Assembly (NCBI RefSeq): GCF_026241105.1 | Contig: NZ_JAPFFT010000008.1 | Location: 1 to 64,000 of the forward strand | Origin: Arthrobacter rhizophilus | GTDB lineage: Bacteria; Actinomycetota; Actinomycetes; Actinomycetales; Micrococcaceae | Length of the DNA: 64,000 nucleotides | Direction of reading: 5' to 3' | Shown: positions 1-8,342 of the stretch, in pieces | Numbering within the stretch: the first letter of the stretch is position 1 | Layout: each line of letters starts with the position of its first letter | Position numbers and translations under genes: made by a program | The notes under the pieces: model-generated | The model's database searches: none | Told to the model about the DNA's origin: nothing | The model's input: only the letters and a program-made list of their open reading frames with translations

Positions 1-3
1 TGT

Positions 4-76
<73 letters not shown>

Positions 77-125
77 CTCGAATTCTAAGGTCCCGGCAAC
101 GGGCCGGCCGGCACACGCCGGATCC

Positions 126-200
126 GGGCGATTGGCGCAGCGGTAGCGCGCTTCCCTGACACGGAAGAGGTCACTGGTTCGATCCCAGTATCGCCCACCA
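126..200 (+). tRNA. tRNA-Val (anticodon GAC)
   Basis: The acceptor stem GGGCGAT pairs with ATCGCCC. The anticodon stem CTTCC/GGAAG carries loop CTGACAC (anticodon GAC), and the T arm ACTGG-TTCGATC-CCAGT is intact. Unlike the flanking glycine tRNAs, this gene encodes its 3' CCA (198-200). Confidence 0.96.
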
Positions 201-257
201 AGGCAAGGCAACTTGCTTGTTGATGAACGTCGGCTCAGGCCGGAATGATCATCATGT

Positions 258-330
<73 letters not shown>

Positions 331-383
331 CCAGTCCTTCGATATCCTGCAGTCGCCGGCATTCAAAACCGCACCACCATTCA

Positions 384-409
384 AGCAGCTCCGCGGAGCT
401 GCTTTTTTT
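384..409 (+). terminator. Rho-independent terminator of the tRNA cluster
   Basis: A perfect self-complementary stem (AGCAGCTCCG/CGGAGCTGCT) is followed at once by seven T residues. It sits 53 bp after the last tRNA and before an AT-richer leader of the permease gene. Confidence 0.9.
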
Positions 410-483
410 GTGCCCGAAGTCGCAGGCCGCGGCAGCCGCCCAACGGAAAGATCGGCAAAACTGATCAATATCACTCAGCAAAA

Positions 484-505
484 ATCACTTTATCCAATGT
501 GATTC
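484..505. promoter_or_regulatory. inverted repeat AATCAC-N10-GTGATT, possible operator
   Basis: Two perfect 6-bp arms face each other across 10 bp in an unusually AT-rich stretch, 57 bp before the permease start. The size suits a dimeric repressor such as a GntR- or LacI-type protein. No regulator gene is adjacent, so the assignment is only inferred. Confidence 0.35.
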
Positions 506-562
506 CGGTCGCATACTTTTCTTCAGACCCAATTCGTTCACGCCAAAAGGCAGGAGTAAACG

Positions 563-2002
563 GTGAATCAACAAACACTCGTCCGTTCGATCATGAGGAA
601 GAAACCGATTGACGACATCGAGGAGGAAAGCAAGCACAGCGGGCTCTTCAAGAGCCTGGGTCTCTGGCAACTGACTGCCATCGGCGTCGGCGGCATCATC
701 GGCGTCGGGATCTTCTCCTTGGCCGGCCTGGTGGCCCACGGAAGCAAGGACACACCAGGCGTCGGCCCCGCGGTGCTGATCTCGTTCCTCGTGGCGGGCC
801 TTGCCTCGGCAGCTGCGGCACTTTCCTACGCAGAATTCGCCGGCATGATTCCTCGCGCCGGCTCGGCCTATACCTACGGCTACGTTGCCCTGGGCGAGGT
901 CATCGGCTGGTTCATCGGCTGGGACCTGCTGCTTGAGTACATCGCGATTGTCGCCGTCGTCGCGATCGGAATTTCCGGCTACTTTGACGCCTTCCTGTCC
1001 GGGGTAGGCATCCACATGCCCACCTGGATGACCTCAACAGTGGACGAAGGCAAGGGCGGTGTCATCAACCTGCCCGCCATCCTGGTCTGCCTGCTGGTCA
1101 CATGGATCCTGAGCCGTGGAACAAAGGCATTTGGCCGCTTCGAACTAGTGGCCGTGGCCATCAAGGTCGTCCTGATCCTCTTCATCATCGGCCTGGGCAT
1201 TTTCTACATCAACACCAACAACTACAACCCGTTCATGCCCAGCGGCTTCGGTCCGGTATTGGCCGGCTCCGCCACCGTGTTCTTCGCGGTGTTCGGGTAC
1301 GACGCCATGAGTACCGCGGCGGAAGAAGCCACGGATGGCAAAAAGCACATGCCGAAGGCCATTGTGCTGTCGCTCGTCATCGCCATGCTGCTCTACGTTG
1401 CGGCGACCCTGGTGCTCACCGGAATGCAAAACTACAAGGACATCAACCCCACCGCAGGTTTCGCTTCCGCCTTCACTGGCGTGGGCCTGCCCGTCGTCGC
1501 CACCATCATCTCGGTCTTCGCAGTCCTGTCCATCCTGACCGTGATGCTGACCTTCCTCTTGGGCGTCACACGCGTCTGGTTCTCGATGAGCCGCGATGGC
1601 CTGCTCCCGGGCTGGTTTGCCGGAACAGACAAGCATGGAACCCCGCAGCGCGTCACCTGGATCGCAGGCATCGCCTCGGCCTTGCTCGCGGGCGTCTTCC
1701 CCATCAAGGCTGTTGCCGACCTGACGAATATCGGCATCCTCGCAGCGTTTGTGGTGGTGTGCTTGGCCGTGATCGTCTTCCGCTACAAGAAGCCCGACGC
1801 TCCCCGCACCTTCAGGTTGCCCCTCATGCCACTGGTTCCGGCCTTCGGCGTGCTCGCGTCGGCCTTCCTCATGATCCAGCTGCATTGGGAAACTTGGCTG
1901 CGCTTTGTGGTGTGGCTGGTCATCGGCTTGGTGGTTTACTTCGGCTATGGCCGGAAGCATTCCCTGATGAATCCGGACAGTCCCCGCCATCAGCAGGTGT
2001 GA
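563..2002 (+). CDS. APC-family amino acid permease (cationic amino acid transporter/YfnA-like)
   Basis: Predicted inner-membrane amino acid:proton symporter of the APC superfamily, 479 residues, typical length. After a charged N-terminus (about residues 1-30), the first helix carries the glycine-rich IGVGGIIGVGIFSLAG segment (about 40-55), which in APC transporters forms the unwound substrate-binding part of TM1. About twelve hydrophobic segments follow. The FFAVFGYDAMSTAAEEA motif (around 245-260) matches the TM6 signature of the cationic amino acid transporter branch. The GTG start is preceded by AGGAGT at 552-557; an ATG nine codons later is possible but has no ribosome site. It is monocistronic, between the tRNA terminator and a decayed small gene. 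Substrate specificity cannot be read from the sequence. Confidence 0.88.
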   Translation: MNQQTLVRSIMRKKPIDDIEEESKHSGLFKSLGLWQLTAIGVGGIIGVGIFSLAGLVAHGSKDTPGVGPAVLISFLVAGLASAAAALSYAEFAGMIPRAGSAYTYGYVALGEVIGWFIGWDLLLEYIAIVAVVAIGISGYFDAFLSGVGIHMPTWMTSTVDEGKGGVINLPAILVCLLVTWILSRGTKAFGRFELVAVAIKVVLILFIIGLGIFYINTNNYNPFMPSGFGPVLAGSATVFFAVFGYDAMSTAAEEATDGKKHMPKAIVLSLVIAMLLYVAATLVLTGMQNYKDINPTAGFASAFTGVGLPVVATIISVFAVLSILTVMLTFLLGVTRVWFSMSRDGLLPGWFAGTDKHGTPQRVTWIAGIASALLAGVFPIKAVADLTNIGILAAFVVVCLAVIVFRYKKPDAPRTFRLPLMPLVPAFGVLASAFLMIQLHWETWLRFVVWLVIGLVVYFGYGRKHSLMNPDSPRHQQV

Positions 2003-2043
2003 CCCCTCCGAAGAATCGCTTGTTATCGCCGTCAAATTTTCCC

Positions 2044-2073
2044 TTGGCACCTCCAAAGGTCTCGGGTTAGGAT
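2044..2073 (+). promoter_or_regulatory. candidate sigma-A promoter
   Basis: TTGGCA (2044-2049) and TAGGAT (2068-2073) are separated by 18 bp and lie 46 bp before the GTG of the decayed antitoxin gene. The -10 matches the actinobacterial TANNNT form. This suggests the relic may still be transcribed. Confidence 0.5.
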
Positions 2074-2119
2074 CGAGAACGGAGGAGCGAACTGGCTCCG
2101 CGATTGAAGGGAGGTGCCC

Positions 2120-2298
2120 GTGGGATTACTTGACGATCTGAAGGGCAAGGTTCAGGACCTCATTGGTGGCAAAGAAGAAGCCATCAAGGACGGCATCGAA
2201 TAGGCCGGCGATTTCATCGCCGACTAGATGCGGTTCAGAGAGCCGCTTCCGATTTCGTGGGCAACCTCGACGGTGACGCTGACAAGGCTCCGGCCTAG
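2120..2298 (+). pseudogene. decayed MT0933/Rv0909-like antitoxin gene
   Basis: A GTG with a strong GGGAGG site starts a reading frame MGLLDDLKGKVQDLIGGKEE, the hallmark N-terminus of the MT0933-like antitoxin family (small, highly charged, helical proteins of about 60-70 residues). The frame hits TAG at 2201-2203 and again at 2225-2227; in both places family members usually have Lys (AAG). Two bases out of frame, starting at 2227, coding resumes as DAVQRAASDFVGNLDGDADK and ends at TAG 2296-2298, which resembles a family C-terminus. About ten central residues (the usual KTGGKY-type segment) are missing, consistent with a frameshifting deletion. No partner toxin gene is adjacent. Family naming is from memory of the N-terminal pattern; the stops and frame change are directly visible. 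Confidence 0.62.
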
Positions 2299-2371
2299 AC
2301 AGCACCCTCCACTAATGAGGCTCCGTAGCCGGTTTGACCGGCCCGAGCTCCCGAATACAGTTACGTCAACG

Positions 2372-2407
2372 GGGCACCGGTCCCGCCGCGAGGCGCCGCC
2401 GGTGCCC
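2372..2407. terminator. GC-rich hairpin between the antitoxin relic and benE
   Basis: GGGCACCGG (2372-2380) pairs perfectly with CCGGTGCCC (2399-2407) around an 18-base loop. No T run follows, so termination efficiency is doubtful. It could separate the upstream transcript from the next gene. Confidence 0.4.
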
Positions 2408-2467
2408 TTGGCGTTTAACCGCTGCTGTCTCGTCCGGGGAGGCTCGGCTCCGGTAACGTGAGGGACT

Positions 2468-3685
2468 ATGCCAGCTTCGCCTCTCCGCACCGGGCAATCG
2501 CGTCCAGTTTCCGCTTCACGGCAGCTCTCCCGCCCTCTTGTGGCCGGAATCGTCACCGCGCTGGTCGGCTTCACTTCCTCCTTCGCCGTGGTGCTCGCAG
2601 GCCTGAGGGCCGTTGGTGCCACCCAGGAGCAAGCCGCAAGCGGACTCCTTGCCCTCACCCTGACCTTCGGCATCGGCGTGCTCTGGCTGTCCTGGCGGTC
2701 GCGTTTGCCTGTCACGCTCGCGTGGTCGACGCCGGGCGCCGCCTTGCTCGCGGGAGCCGGAACGCCCGACGGCGGGTGGCCTGCCGCCGTCGGCGCCTTC
2801 CTTATCGCCGGTGTTCTGATCGCCCTCACCGGGCTGATTCCGCCCCTCAGCAGGCTGATCGCGAAGATTCCCACTGCCCTCGCCCAAGCAATGCTCGCCG
2901 GGGTTCTCCTGTCCCTCTGCCTTGCCCCGTTCAAAGCCTTGGGCACCGCTCCCCTGTTGGTGGCTCCTGTGATCCTTTGTTGGCTGATCATGATGAAGCT
3001 GGCACCGCGCTGGTCTGTCCCAGTGGCGCTCCTGGCGGCCCTCGCCGTGATTGGAATCTACATCGTGGCCAACGGCGTGAGTATTCCTGCGAACCGCCTC
3101 TTGCCCGAGTTGCACTGGACGACCCCCACATTCACGCTCAGCACCGCAGCTGGCATTGCGCTGCCATTGTTCATTGTCACCATGGCATCCCAGAACATTC
3201 CGGGGGTGGCCGTACTGAAGTCCTTCGGCTACACGGTCCCCTGGCGCCAGTCGATGCTGGTGACCGGGGCAGGAACAGCGCTGGGGGCACCCTTTGGCGG
3301 GCATGCGATCAACCTGGCCGCGCTGAGCGCTGCCCTGGCGGCTGGAGAAGAGGCCGGCGAGGACCGGGGCCGGCGGTGGATCGCGGCCTTCACGTCAGGC
3401 CTCGCCTACCTCGTCCTTGCAGCTTTTTCCGCTGCCCTCGTGACCGTCGTGGCGGCGGCACCGCCGGGGCTCTTGGAAGCTGTTGCGGGCTTGGCCCTCC
3501 TGGGCACGATGGCCTCCGCCATCGCTTCGGCGCTGGCCGTCGCCGAGGAGCGCATCGGAGCGTCGGTGACGTTCCTGATCGCTGCGTCGGGCCTCAATTT
3601 CGCGGGGATCGGCGCTGCGTTCTGGGCACTGGCCGCCGGAATCCTGGTGCGTTGGGCACTCAAAGTGCGGGAGCCCGCTCCCTAG
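2468..3685 (+). CDS. benE: BenE-family benzoate/H+ symporter-like transporter
   Basis: Predicted integral membrane transporter of the BenE (YdcO) family, whose founding member imports benzoate with protons. The 405-residue length is usual. About a dozen hydrophobic helices start near residue 24. The family-like segments LPVTLAWSTPGAALL (about 79-93) and IVTMASQNIPGVAVLKSFGY (about 236-255) are present. No aromatic degradation genes lie nearby, so benzoate is a family-level guess. TAACGT at 2454-2459 sits 8 bases before the ATG and no ribosome site is visible, which suggests a leaderless or near-leaderless message. The stop codon overlaps the stop of the convergent zapE by 3-4 bases. Confidence 0.85.
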   Translation: MPASPLRTGQSRPVSASRQLSRPLVAGIVTALVGFTSSFAVVLAGLRAVGATQEQAASGLLALTLTFGIGVLWLSWRSRLPVTLAWSTPGAALLAGAGTPDGGWPAAVGAFLIAGVLIALTGLIPPLSRLIAKIPTALAQAMLAGVLLSLCLAPFKALGTAPLLVAPVILCWLIMMKLAPRWSVPVALLAALAVIGIYIVANGVSIPANRLLPELHWTTPTFTLSTAAGIALPLFIVTMASQNIPGVAVLKSFGYTVPWRQSMLVTGAGTALGAPFGGHAINLAALSAALAAGEEAGEDRGRRWIAAFTSGLAYLVLAAFSAALVTVVAAAPPGLLEAVAGLALLGTMASAIASALAVAEERIGASVTFLIAASGLNFAGIGAAFWALAAGILVRWALKVREPAP

Positions 3686-4719
3686 GAGGGTTCGTGGTTT
3701 TGGCCCTCACGCGCCAGGGCGGTCAGACGGGACACGGCGCGGAAATACTTCTTCATGTACCCGCCGGCCATCATGTCCTCGGTGAACAGCTTGTCGAAGG
3801 GCACGCCGCTGGCAAGGATCGGGACGTCCTTGTCGTACAGGCGGTCGGCCAGCACCACGAAGCGCAGGGCAACGGCCTGCTCGGTGATGGTTTCAACATC
3901 CCGCCAGACGACGGCATCAATTCCTGCGATCAGTTTGCGATAGCGGCTGGGGTGGACACCGGCAAGATGGTCGATCAAGCCCCGGAAGTCGTCTACGGCC
4001 ACGGTCTGGCCATCGAATTCGGCGTGCATCTGACGCTTGAGGTCCTCGGTCTTCAGCGGTGCCGGGGCAGCGGGCAATCCGCGGTGCCGGAAGTCTTCGC
4101 CGTCGATCCTCACAACATCGAACTGGTCGGCGAGGACCTGAATCTCCCGCTGGAAGTCGACGGCGGCAAATCGTCCGTCGCCCAGTGAACCCGGCAAAGT
4201 GTTGGACGTGGCCGCGAGCTTGACACCGGCGTCGGCGAGTTCACGCATGAGGCGGGACATCAGTACCGTGTCGCCTGGATCGTCGAGCTCGAACTCGTCA
4301 ATGCAGACCAGTTTGTAGCTGCTCAAAGCCTCCACGGTCTTACGGAAGGACAGGGCACCCACCAGGTTGGTGTACTCCACGAACGTTCCGAAGGCCTTCG
4401 GCCCCGGAGCCGAGTGCCACAGGGAAGCCAGGAGGTGGGTCTTTCCGACGCCGAATCCGCCGTCAAGGTAGATGCCCGCCCGGCCGTTGACCTTCTTGCC
4501 GAAAAGCCGCTTGAACAGCCCGTCGCCATCCCCGGCTCCTACCGTCGCCCCAAACGCCTCCAGGGCCTTTACTGCCGCCGCCTGGCTCGGCTGGTTGGGA
4601 TCCGGCCGGTAGCTGTTGAAGGACACCTCTCCGAACCGTGGCGAAGGGTAGAAGCCCTTGAGAATCTCATCCACCGAGACCGCCGGGGTGCGCGCGGCGA
4701 GCTGTTCGATCTGTACCAA
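3682..4719 (-). CDS. zapE: cell division protein ZapE (AFG1-like P-loop ATPase)
   Basis: AAA-type ATPase of the AFG1/ZapE family. In Proteobacteria ZapE associates with the Z ring; the actinobacterial role is less clear. The Walker A motif GGFGVGKTHL (around residues 86-95) and Walker B VCIDEFELDD (around 135-144) are intact, and the sensor-like ATSNTLPGSLG follows near 170. The protein is 345 residues, standard for the family. The best start is TTG; no in-frame ATG or GTG was found just upstream. It is convergent with benE and divergent from the sulfurtransferase gene, with a 209-bp intergenic region between the starts. Confidence 0.9.
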   Translation of the reverse strand: MVQIEQLAARTPAVSVDEILKGFYPSPRFGEVSFNSYRPDPNQPSQAAAVKALEAFGATVGAGDGDGLFKRLFGKKVNGRAGIYLDGGFGVGKTHLLASLWHSAPGPKAFGTFVEYTNLVGALSFRKTVEALSSYKLVCIDEFELDDPGDTVLMSRLMRELADAGVKLAATSNTLPGSLGDGRFAAVDFQREIQVLADQFDVVRIDGEDFRHRGLPAAPAPLKTEDLKRQMHAEFDGQTVAVDDFRGLIDHLAGVHPSRYRKLIAGIDAVVWRDVETITEQAVALRFVVLADRLYDKDVPILASGVPFDKLFTEDMMAGGYMKKYFRAVSRLTALAREGQNHEPS

Positions 4720-4894
4720 GGCGGTCCGTTCTTCGTGTCGTAAGTCCCCAGCAAGAATACCGGCAATGCCATGGCCCGGGCGGACACGTGATGAAGGCCA
4801 TATTTCACCATGTGAACGGGGGAGGAGCTTTAGTCCCCCGCCCTCGATAATGTGGGATTAATGCCGGGCACGTCCTATCGCCCGGCGCCGCCCG

Positions 4895-4918
4895 GTGTCA
4901 GTGAAAGTGTCAGTGAAA
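4895..4918. repeat. 12-bp perfect tandem repeat in the sseA leader
   Basis: GTGTCAGTGAAA occurs twice head to tail immediately before the start region of the sulfurtransferase gene (ATG at 4929). The repeat is probably transcribed and places a purine-rich AAAGG near the start. It could be a slippage site that changes leader spacing. Confidence 0.6.
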
Positions 4919-4928
4919 GGCCATACCA

Positions 4929-5852
4929 ATGTCCTACCCCGTTGAACAGAACGAGAAGTTCGCCGCATACGCCCACCCCGAGCGGCTGGTGTCCACCGAA
5001 TGGCTTGCCGCAGCTCTTGAGGGCGGCGCCCTCGGCGACGACAAACTGGTGGTTGTCGAATCCGACGAAGACGTCCTTCTGTACGAAACCGGCCACATCC
5101 CGGGCGCAGTCAAGATTGATTGGCACACGGACCTGAACGATGAAGTCACCCGCGACTACGTTGACGGTAAAGCATTCGCAGTGCTCGCAGCCGCCAAGGG
5201 AATCTCACGCGACACCACCGTGGTGATCTACGGCGACAAATCCAACTGGTGGGCCGCCTATGCCCTCTGGGTTTTCACGCTCTTCGGCCACGAAGACGTC
5301 CGGCTCCTCGACGGTGGCCGGGACAAGTGGATCGCGGAAGGCCGCGAAATCACCACCGACGTCCCACAGCCCACACCAAGCGAGTACCCCACCATCGAAC
5401 GGAACGACGCCCCGATCCGCGCGTTCAAGGATGACGTACTGGCTCACTTTGGAAAGCCGCTGATCGACGTCCGCTCCCCCGAGGAATACACGGGCCAGCG
5501 CACGCACATGCCGGCGTACCCCGAAGAAGGCGCCCTGCGCGGCGGCCACATTCCCACCGCGGCCTCCATCCCGTGGGCACGCGCTGCCGCCGAGGACGGG
5601 ACGTACCGCAAACGCACGGAACTTGAGGCCCTCTACCTCGGCGAAGCAGGCCTCACCGAGGGCGACGACGTCGTGGCGTACTGCCGCATCGGCGAGCGTT
5701 CCAGCCACACTTGGTTCGCCTTGAAGTACCTGCTGGGCTTCGAAACGGTCCGCAACTACGACGGTTCCTGGACCGAATGGGGCAATGCCGTCCGCGTCCC
5801 GATCGTCAAGGGCGCCGAACGGGGCACCGTCCCCGTACTTGCCGGAAAGTAG
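4929..5852 (+). CDS. sseA: thiosulfate/3-mercaptopyruvate sulfurtransferase (tandem rhodanese)
   Basis: Cytoplasmic sulfurtransferase of 307 residues with two rhodanese domains. The N-terminal half (about 15-150) is the inactive-type domain. The C-terminal half (about 165-300) holds the active-site loop [11 protein letters not shown] with catalytic Cys252, the CRxGER form typical of thiosulfate sulfurtransferases. It transfers sulfane sulfur from thiosulfate or mercaptopyruvate to an acceptor such as cyanide or a protein thiol. A sufE gene follows 75 bp downstream on the same strand, matching the SseA-SufE pairing known in mycobacteria and suggesting joint sulfur trafficking. Confidence 0.92.
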   Translation: MSYPVEQNEKFAAYAHPERLVSTEWLAAALEGGALGDDKLVVVESDEDVLLYETGHIPGAVKIDWHTDLNDEVTRDYVDGKAFAVLAAAKGISRDTTVVIYGDKSNWWAAYALWVFTLFGHEDVRLLDGGRDKWIAEGREITTDVPQPTPSEYPTIERNDAPIRAFKDDVLAHFGKPLIDVRSPEEYTGQRTHMPAYPEEGALRGGHIPTAASIPWARAAAEDGTYRKRTELEALYLGEAGLTEGDDVVAYCRIGERSSHTWFALKYLLGFETVRNYDGSWTEWGNAVRVPIVKGAERGTVPVLAGK

Positions 5853-5927
5853 TCCGACGTCTCCGGTTCGGCGCCATATTGAAGAAACGGGCGCCGGACC
5901 GGCCTTGACTTGCGTAAGCTGGAAGTG

Positions 5928-6383
5928 ATGAGTACCAATACCTTGCCCGCCGCATTGGCGGAAATTGTCGATGACTTCCAGGCGCTGACCGAGCCGGACC
6001 GCCTGCAGTTGTTGCTTGACTTCTCCCGTGGACTCCCGGCCCTGCCGGAACGGCTGCTGGACCACCCTGAGCTCCTGGAGCAAGTGGTGGAGTGCCAGTC
6101 GCCACTTTTCCTGACCATTGAACAGGAAAAGAACCCCGACGGCGTCGCTTACCGTTTGTTCTTCAAGGCACCGCCGGAAGCGCCAACCACGCGTGGTTTT
6201 GCTGGTGTCCTGCACGAAGGCCTGGACGGATTGACGGCCGCGGAGATCCTGGCCGTCCCGGATGACATGCCCGAACTGCTGGGCCTCACCCGGGCCATCA
6301 CACCATTGCGGATGCGCGGCATGACCGCCATGTTGGGGCGCATCAAGCGCAAGGTCGCCGCGGCGGACCGCTTGCTGTCCTGA
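5928..6383 (+). CDS. sufE: SufE-family sulfur acceptor protein
   Basis: Small (151-residue) SufE-like protein, which takes persulfide sulfur from a cysteine desulfurase or sulfurtransferase for Fe-S or other sulfur assembly. The acceptor cysteine lies in VVECQSPLF (about residue 55), matching the family VxGCQSxVW loop. The RGFAGVLHEGLDGLTAAEIL stretch (about 84-103) also fits. The ATG at 5928 gives the usual N-terminus (MSTNTLP); the reading frame extends six codons upstream to a TTG. TAAGCT at 5915-5920 lies 7 bases before the ATG, compatible with leaderless transcription. The sulfurtransferase is upstream and a YbaK-type gene is 18 bp downstream. Confidence 0.9.
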   Translation: MSTNTLPAALAEIVDDFQALTEPDRLQLLLDFSRGLPALPERLLDHPELLEQVVECQSPLFLTIEQEKNPDGVAYRLFFKAPPEAPTTRGFAGVLHEGLDGLTAAEILAVPDDMPELLGLTRAITPLRMRGMTAMLGRIKRKVAAADRLLS

Positions 6384-6401
6384 TCCGGGATACCACCGAG
6401 A

Positions 6402-6893
6402 ATGGCCAAGAAACAGGCTTCACAGGGAACGCCGGCCACAGCCGTACTGGCTGCGGCCGGCGTTCCTTTCACCCTGCACCCGTACGCGCACGATCCGTCG
6501 GCGGCCAGCTACGGACTTGAAGCGGCCGAGGTCCTGGGAATCGATCCCGACCGGGTGTTCAAGACCTTGATGGTGGACGTCGAAGGCAAGCTTGCAGTGG
6601 GCATTGTTCCGGTCAGTGGAAGCCTTGATCTCAAGGCGATCGCCGCCGCATTGGGATCGAAGAAGGCCACGATGGCCGATCCCAAAGCGGCCGAGCGACG
6701 CACCGGCTACGTACTCGGCGGGATTTCGCCCCTTGGCCAACGCCAGTCTTCACCCACGGTGGTCGACGAATCCGCCTTAGCCTTCGGGACAGTCCTTGTT
6801 TCCGGTGGACGGCGCGGCCTGGACATCGAACTGGACCCTGCGGACCTGATCCGGCTCACGAACGCCCGGACTGCCCCGATCGGGAGCCACTAG
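6402..6893 (+). CDS. ybaK: YbaK/EbsC-family aminoacyl-tRNA deacylase (Cys-tRNA(Pro) type)
   Basis: Trans-editing enzyme of 163 residues, likely hydrolysing Cys-tRNA(Pro) mischarged by prolyl-tRNA synthetase. The FKTLMVDVEGKLAVGIVPVS block (about 48-67) contains the conserved Lys of the YbaK family. The GYVLGGISPLGQRQSSPTVV block (about 106-125) is the family substrate-pocket signature. It closely follows sufE on the same strand and probably shares its transcript. It ends 44 bp from the convergent hydrolase gene. Confidence 0.9.
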   Translation: MAKKQASQGTPATAVLAAAGVPFTLHPYAHDPSAASYGLEAAEVLGIDPDRVFKTLMVDVEGKLAVGIVPVSGSLDLKAIAAALGSKKATMADPKAAERRTGYVLGGISPLGQRQSSPTVVDESALAFGTVLVSGGRRGLDIELDPADLIRLTNARTAPIGSH

Positions 6894-6937
6894 CAAACGC
6901 TCGGGCACCCACGGGCGCCTGAGCTCCCGGCTGCAGG

Positions 6938-8188
6938 TCAACCGGACGCCGGCCCGCCCCGTGGCGCGAGCCTCGGCGCCAACCACGAGCGCACCAGCCG
7001 CTCCCACTTCTGCGGATCCACATTCCACTCTTTGGTGTGTCGGGCTCCTTCAAAGGCTTCAAAAGTGACCATCTCCGGATTCTTTTCGGCGAGACTGGCC
7101 GAAGGTCCGTACGGAACGTACTCATCGTCCACACTGTGGATCACCAGCGTCGGCGTCCGAAGTTCGACGGCGCGCGAATCCCAGTCCATTGCCTTCAAGT
7201 CAACAGGGGCCGCCAGACCGGTGATACGTCGGCCAAGGGGGTGCGCCAACATCAGCTGCCCATAGCGACCCACCGCGTAGGGAATCCTGTTGATTTGTGC
7301 GTGGTGCGCAAGGACGTTGACCCAATTGATCACCGGCGCGTCCAAAACCATGGCCCTGATGACATGGCGATGGTGGGAAAGGTCGGCCGTCTGCAGGCAG
7401 ATTGCACCGCCCATCGACCACCCGAACAGGACCACCTCGTCCGCTCCACGGGCGAGTGCGTACTCAATGGCGGCATCGACGTCGCGCCATTCCGTAGACC
7501 CCAAGCCGTAACGCCCGTCCGGGGCAGACGGTGCCAAGCCGTCGTTCCGGTAGGAAACCAGCAGGCTGTCGAGTCCGAGCTCGCGCGCGCTGCGCACTGC
7601 ACGCAGGCCTTCGAGGCGCGTAGCACCACGGCCATGGACCATGATGGCCCACAACTTCGCGGGCTTCCCCGCGCCGGAAGGGATCAACCATGCCGGGGCT
7701 TGGCCGCCGTCGACGTCAATCTGTACATCTTCGAAGTCCAAGCCAAGTGCCGCCGGGGAGTTGTAGACAGCACCGCTCCACCATCCACGACGGGCCGTAG
7801 CGAGATCCCCGCTGTAGACTTCCTCGACTTCGCGCTGCACTGTGCGCTCTGCGGGCGAATATGACACGATCCGGCCGATCCGCGCGAACCCTGTCCCCCC
7901 GGCAAAAAAGAGGCTGAACACTCCGTCGATAGTGGTGTCCGGGGTTGCTGCGAGGATGATCTGAAGTCCGTTGTCACCGCGCACCACCGCCAGCACTTCC
8001 TGATCCGCCTCGCGTACCGAAGGGGTGATGACGCGCCGGGCGAAATAGGCTGCGAGCGCCGAAGATCCCGCGCCCAGCAGGCCCGCAATACCGCTTCCAG
8101 CAATGATCCCCCCCACAGCCCATTTGGCAGGGACAGACATTTTCGCACCGTTCACTACGGCAGGGGCAGGTGGGGTCTTGGATGCCAT
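6938..8188 (-). CDS. membrane-anchored alpha/beta hydrolase
   Basis: Predicted serine hydrolase of 416 residues. A glycine-rich hydrophobic segment at about residues 24-50 looks like an uncleaved membrane anchor. An N-terminal extension (about 55-160) of unknown fold precedes the alpha/beta-hydrolase core. The core shows the nucleophile elbow GWSMGG (Ser near 257), an acidic candidate in HSVDDEYVPYG and a late His in EGARHTKEW, together forming the expected triad. The oxyanion-side MVHGRG sequence is also present. The substrate is unknown; peptidase or esterase activity is equally possible. Confidence 0.75.
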   Translation of the reverse strand: MASKTPPAPAVVNGAKMSVPAKWAVGGIIAGSGIAGLLGAGSSALAAYFARRVITPSVREADQEVLAVVRGDNGLQIILAATPDTTIDGVFSLFFAGGTGFARIGRIVSYSPAERTVQREVEEVYSGDLATARRGWWSGAVYNSPAALGLDFEDVQIDVDGGQAPAWLIPSGAGKPAKLWAIMVHGRGATRLEGLRAVRSARELGLDSLLVSYRNDGLAPSAPDGRYGLGSTEWRDVDAAIEYALARGADEVVLFGWSMGGAICLQTADLSHHRHVIRAMVLDAPVINWVNVLAHHAQINRIPYAVGRYGQLMLAHPLGRRITGLAAPVDLKAMDWDSRAVELRTPTLVIHSVDDEYVPYGPSASLAEKNPEMVTFEAFEGARHTKEWNVDPQKWERLVRSWLAPRLAPRGGPASG

Positions 8189-8342
8189 GTGACCATTGTC
8201 CCCGTTGCGGGGCTGTCACTTGAACAGCACCAACTGTCCGCGTTGCGTCCCGGCTGGCCCAGCCGCCGCGACGCCACGGCCAGAACAGAATTGCCGGTGC
8301 GAATCCGTGCCACCCTGCGCGCCTCAGGTCTACGCTGTAGCC

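Noticed and set aside
2458-4188. A 576-codon plus-strand frame over benE and zapE
   Set aside because: It overlaps two well-supported genes in a different frame or strand and has Arg/Pro/Gly-rich shadow composition.
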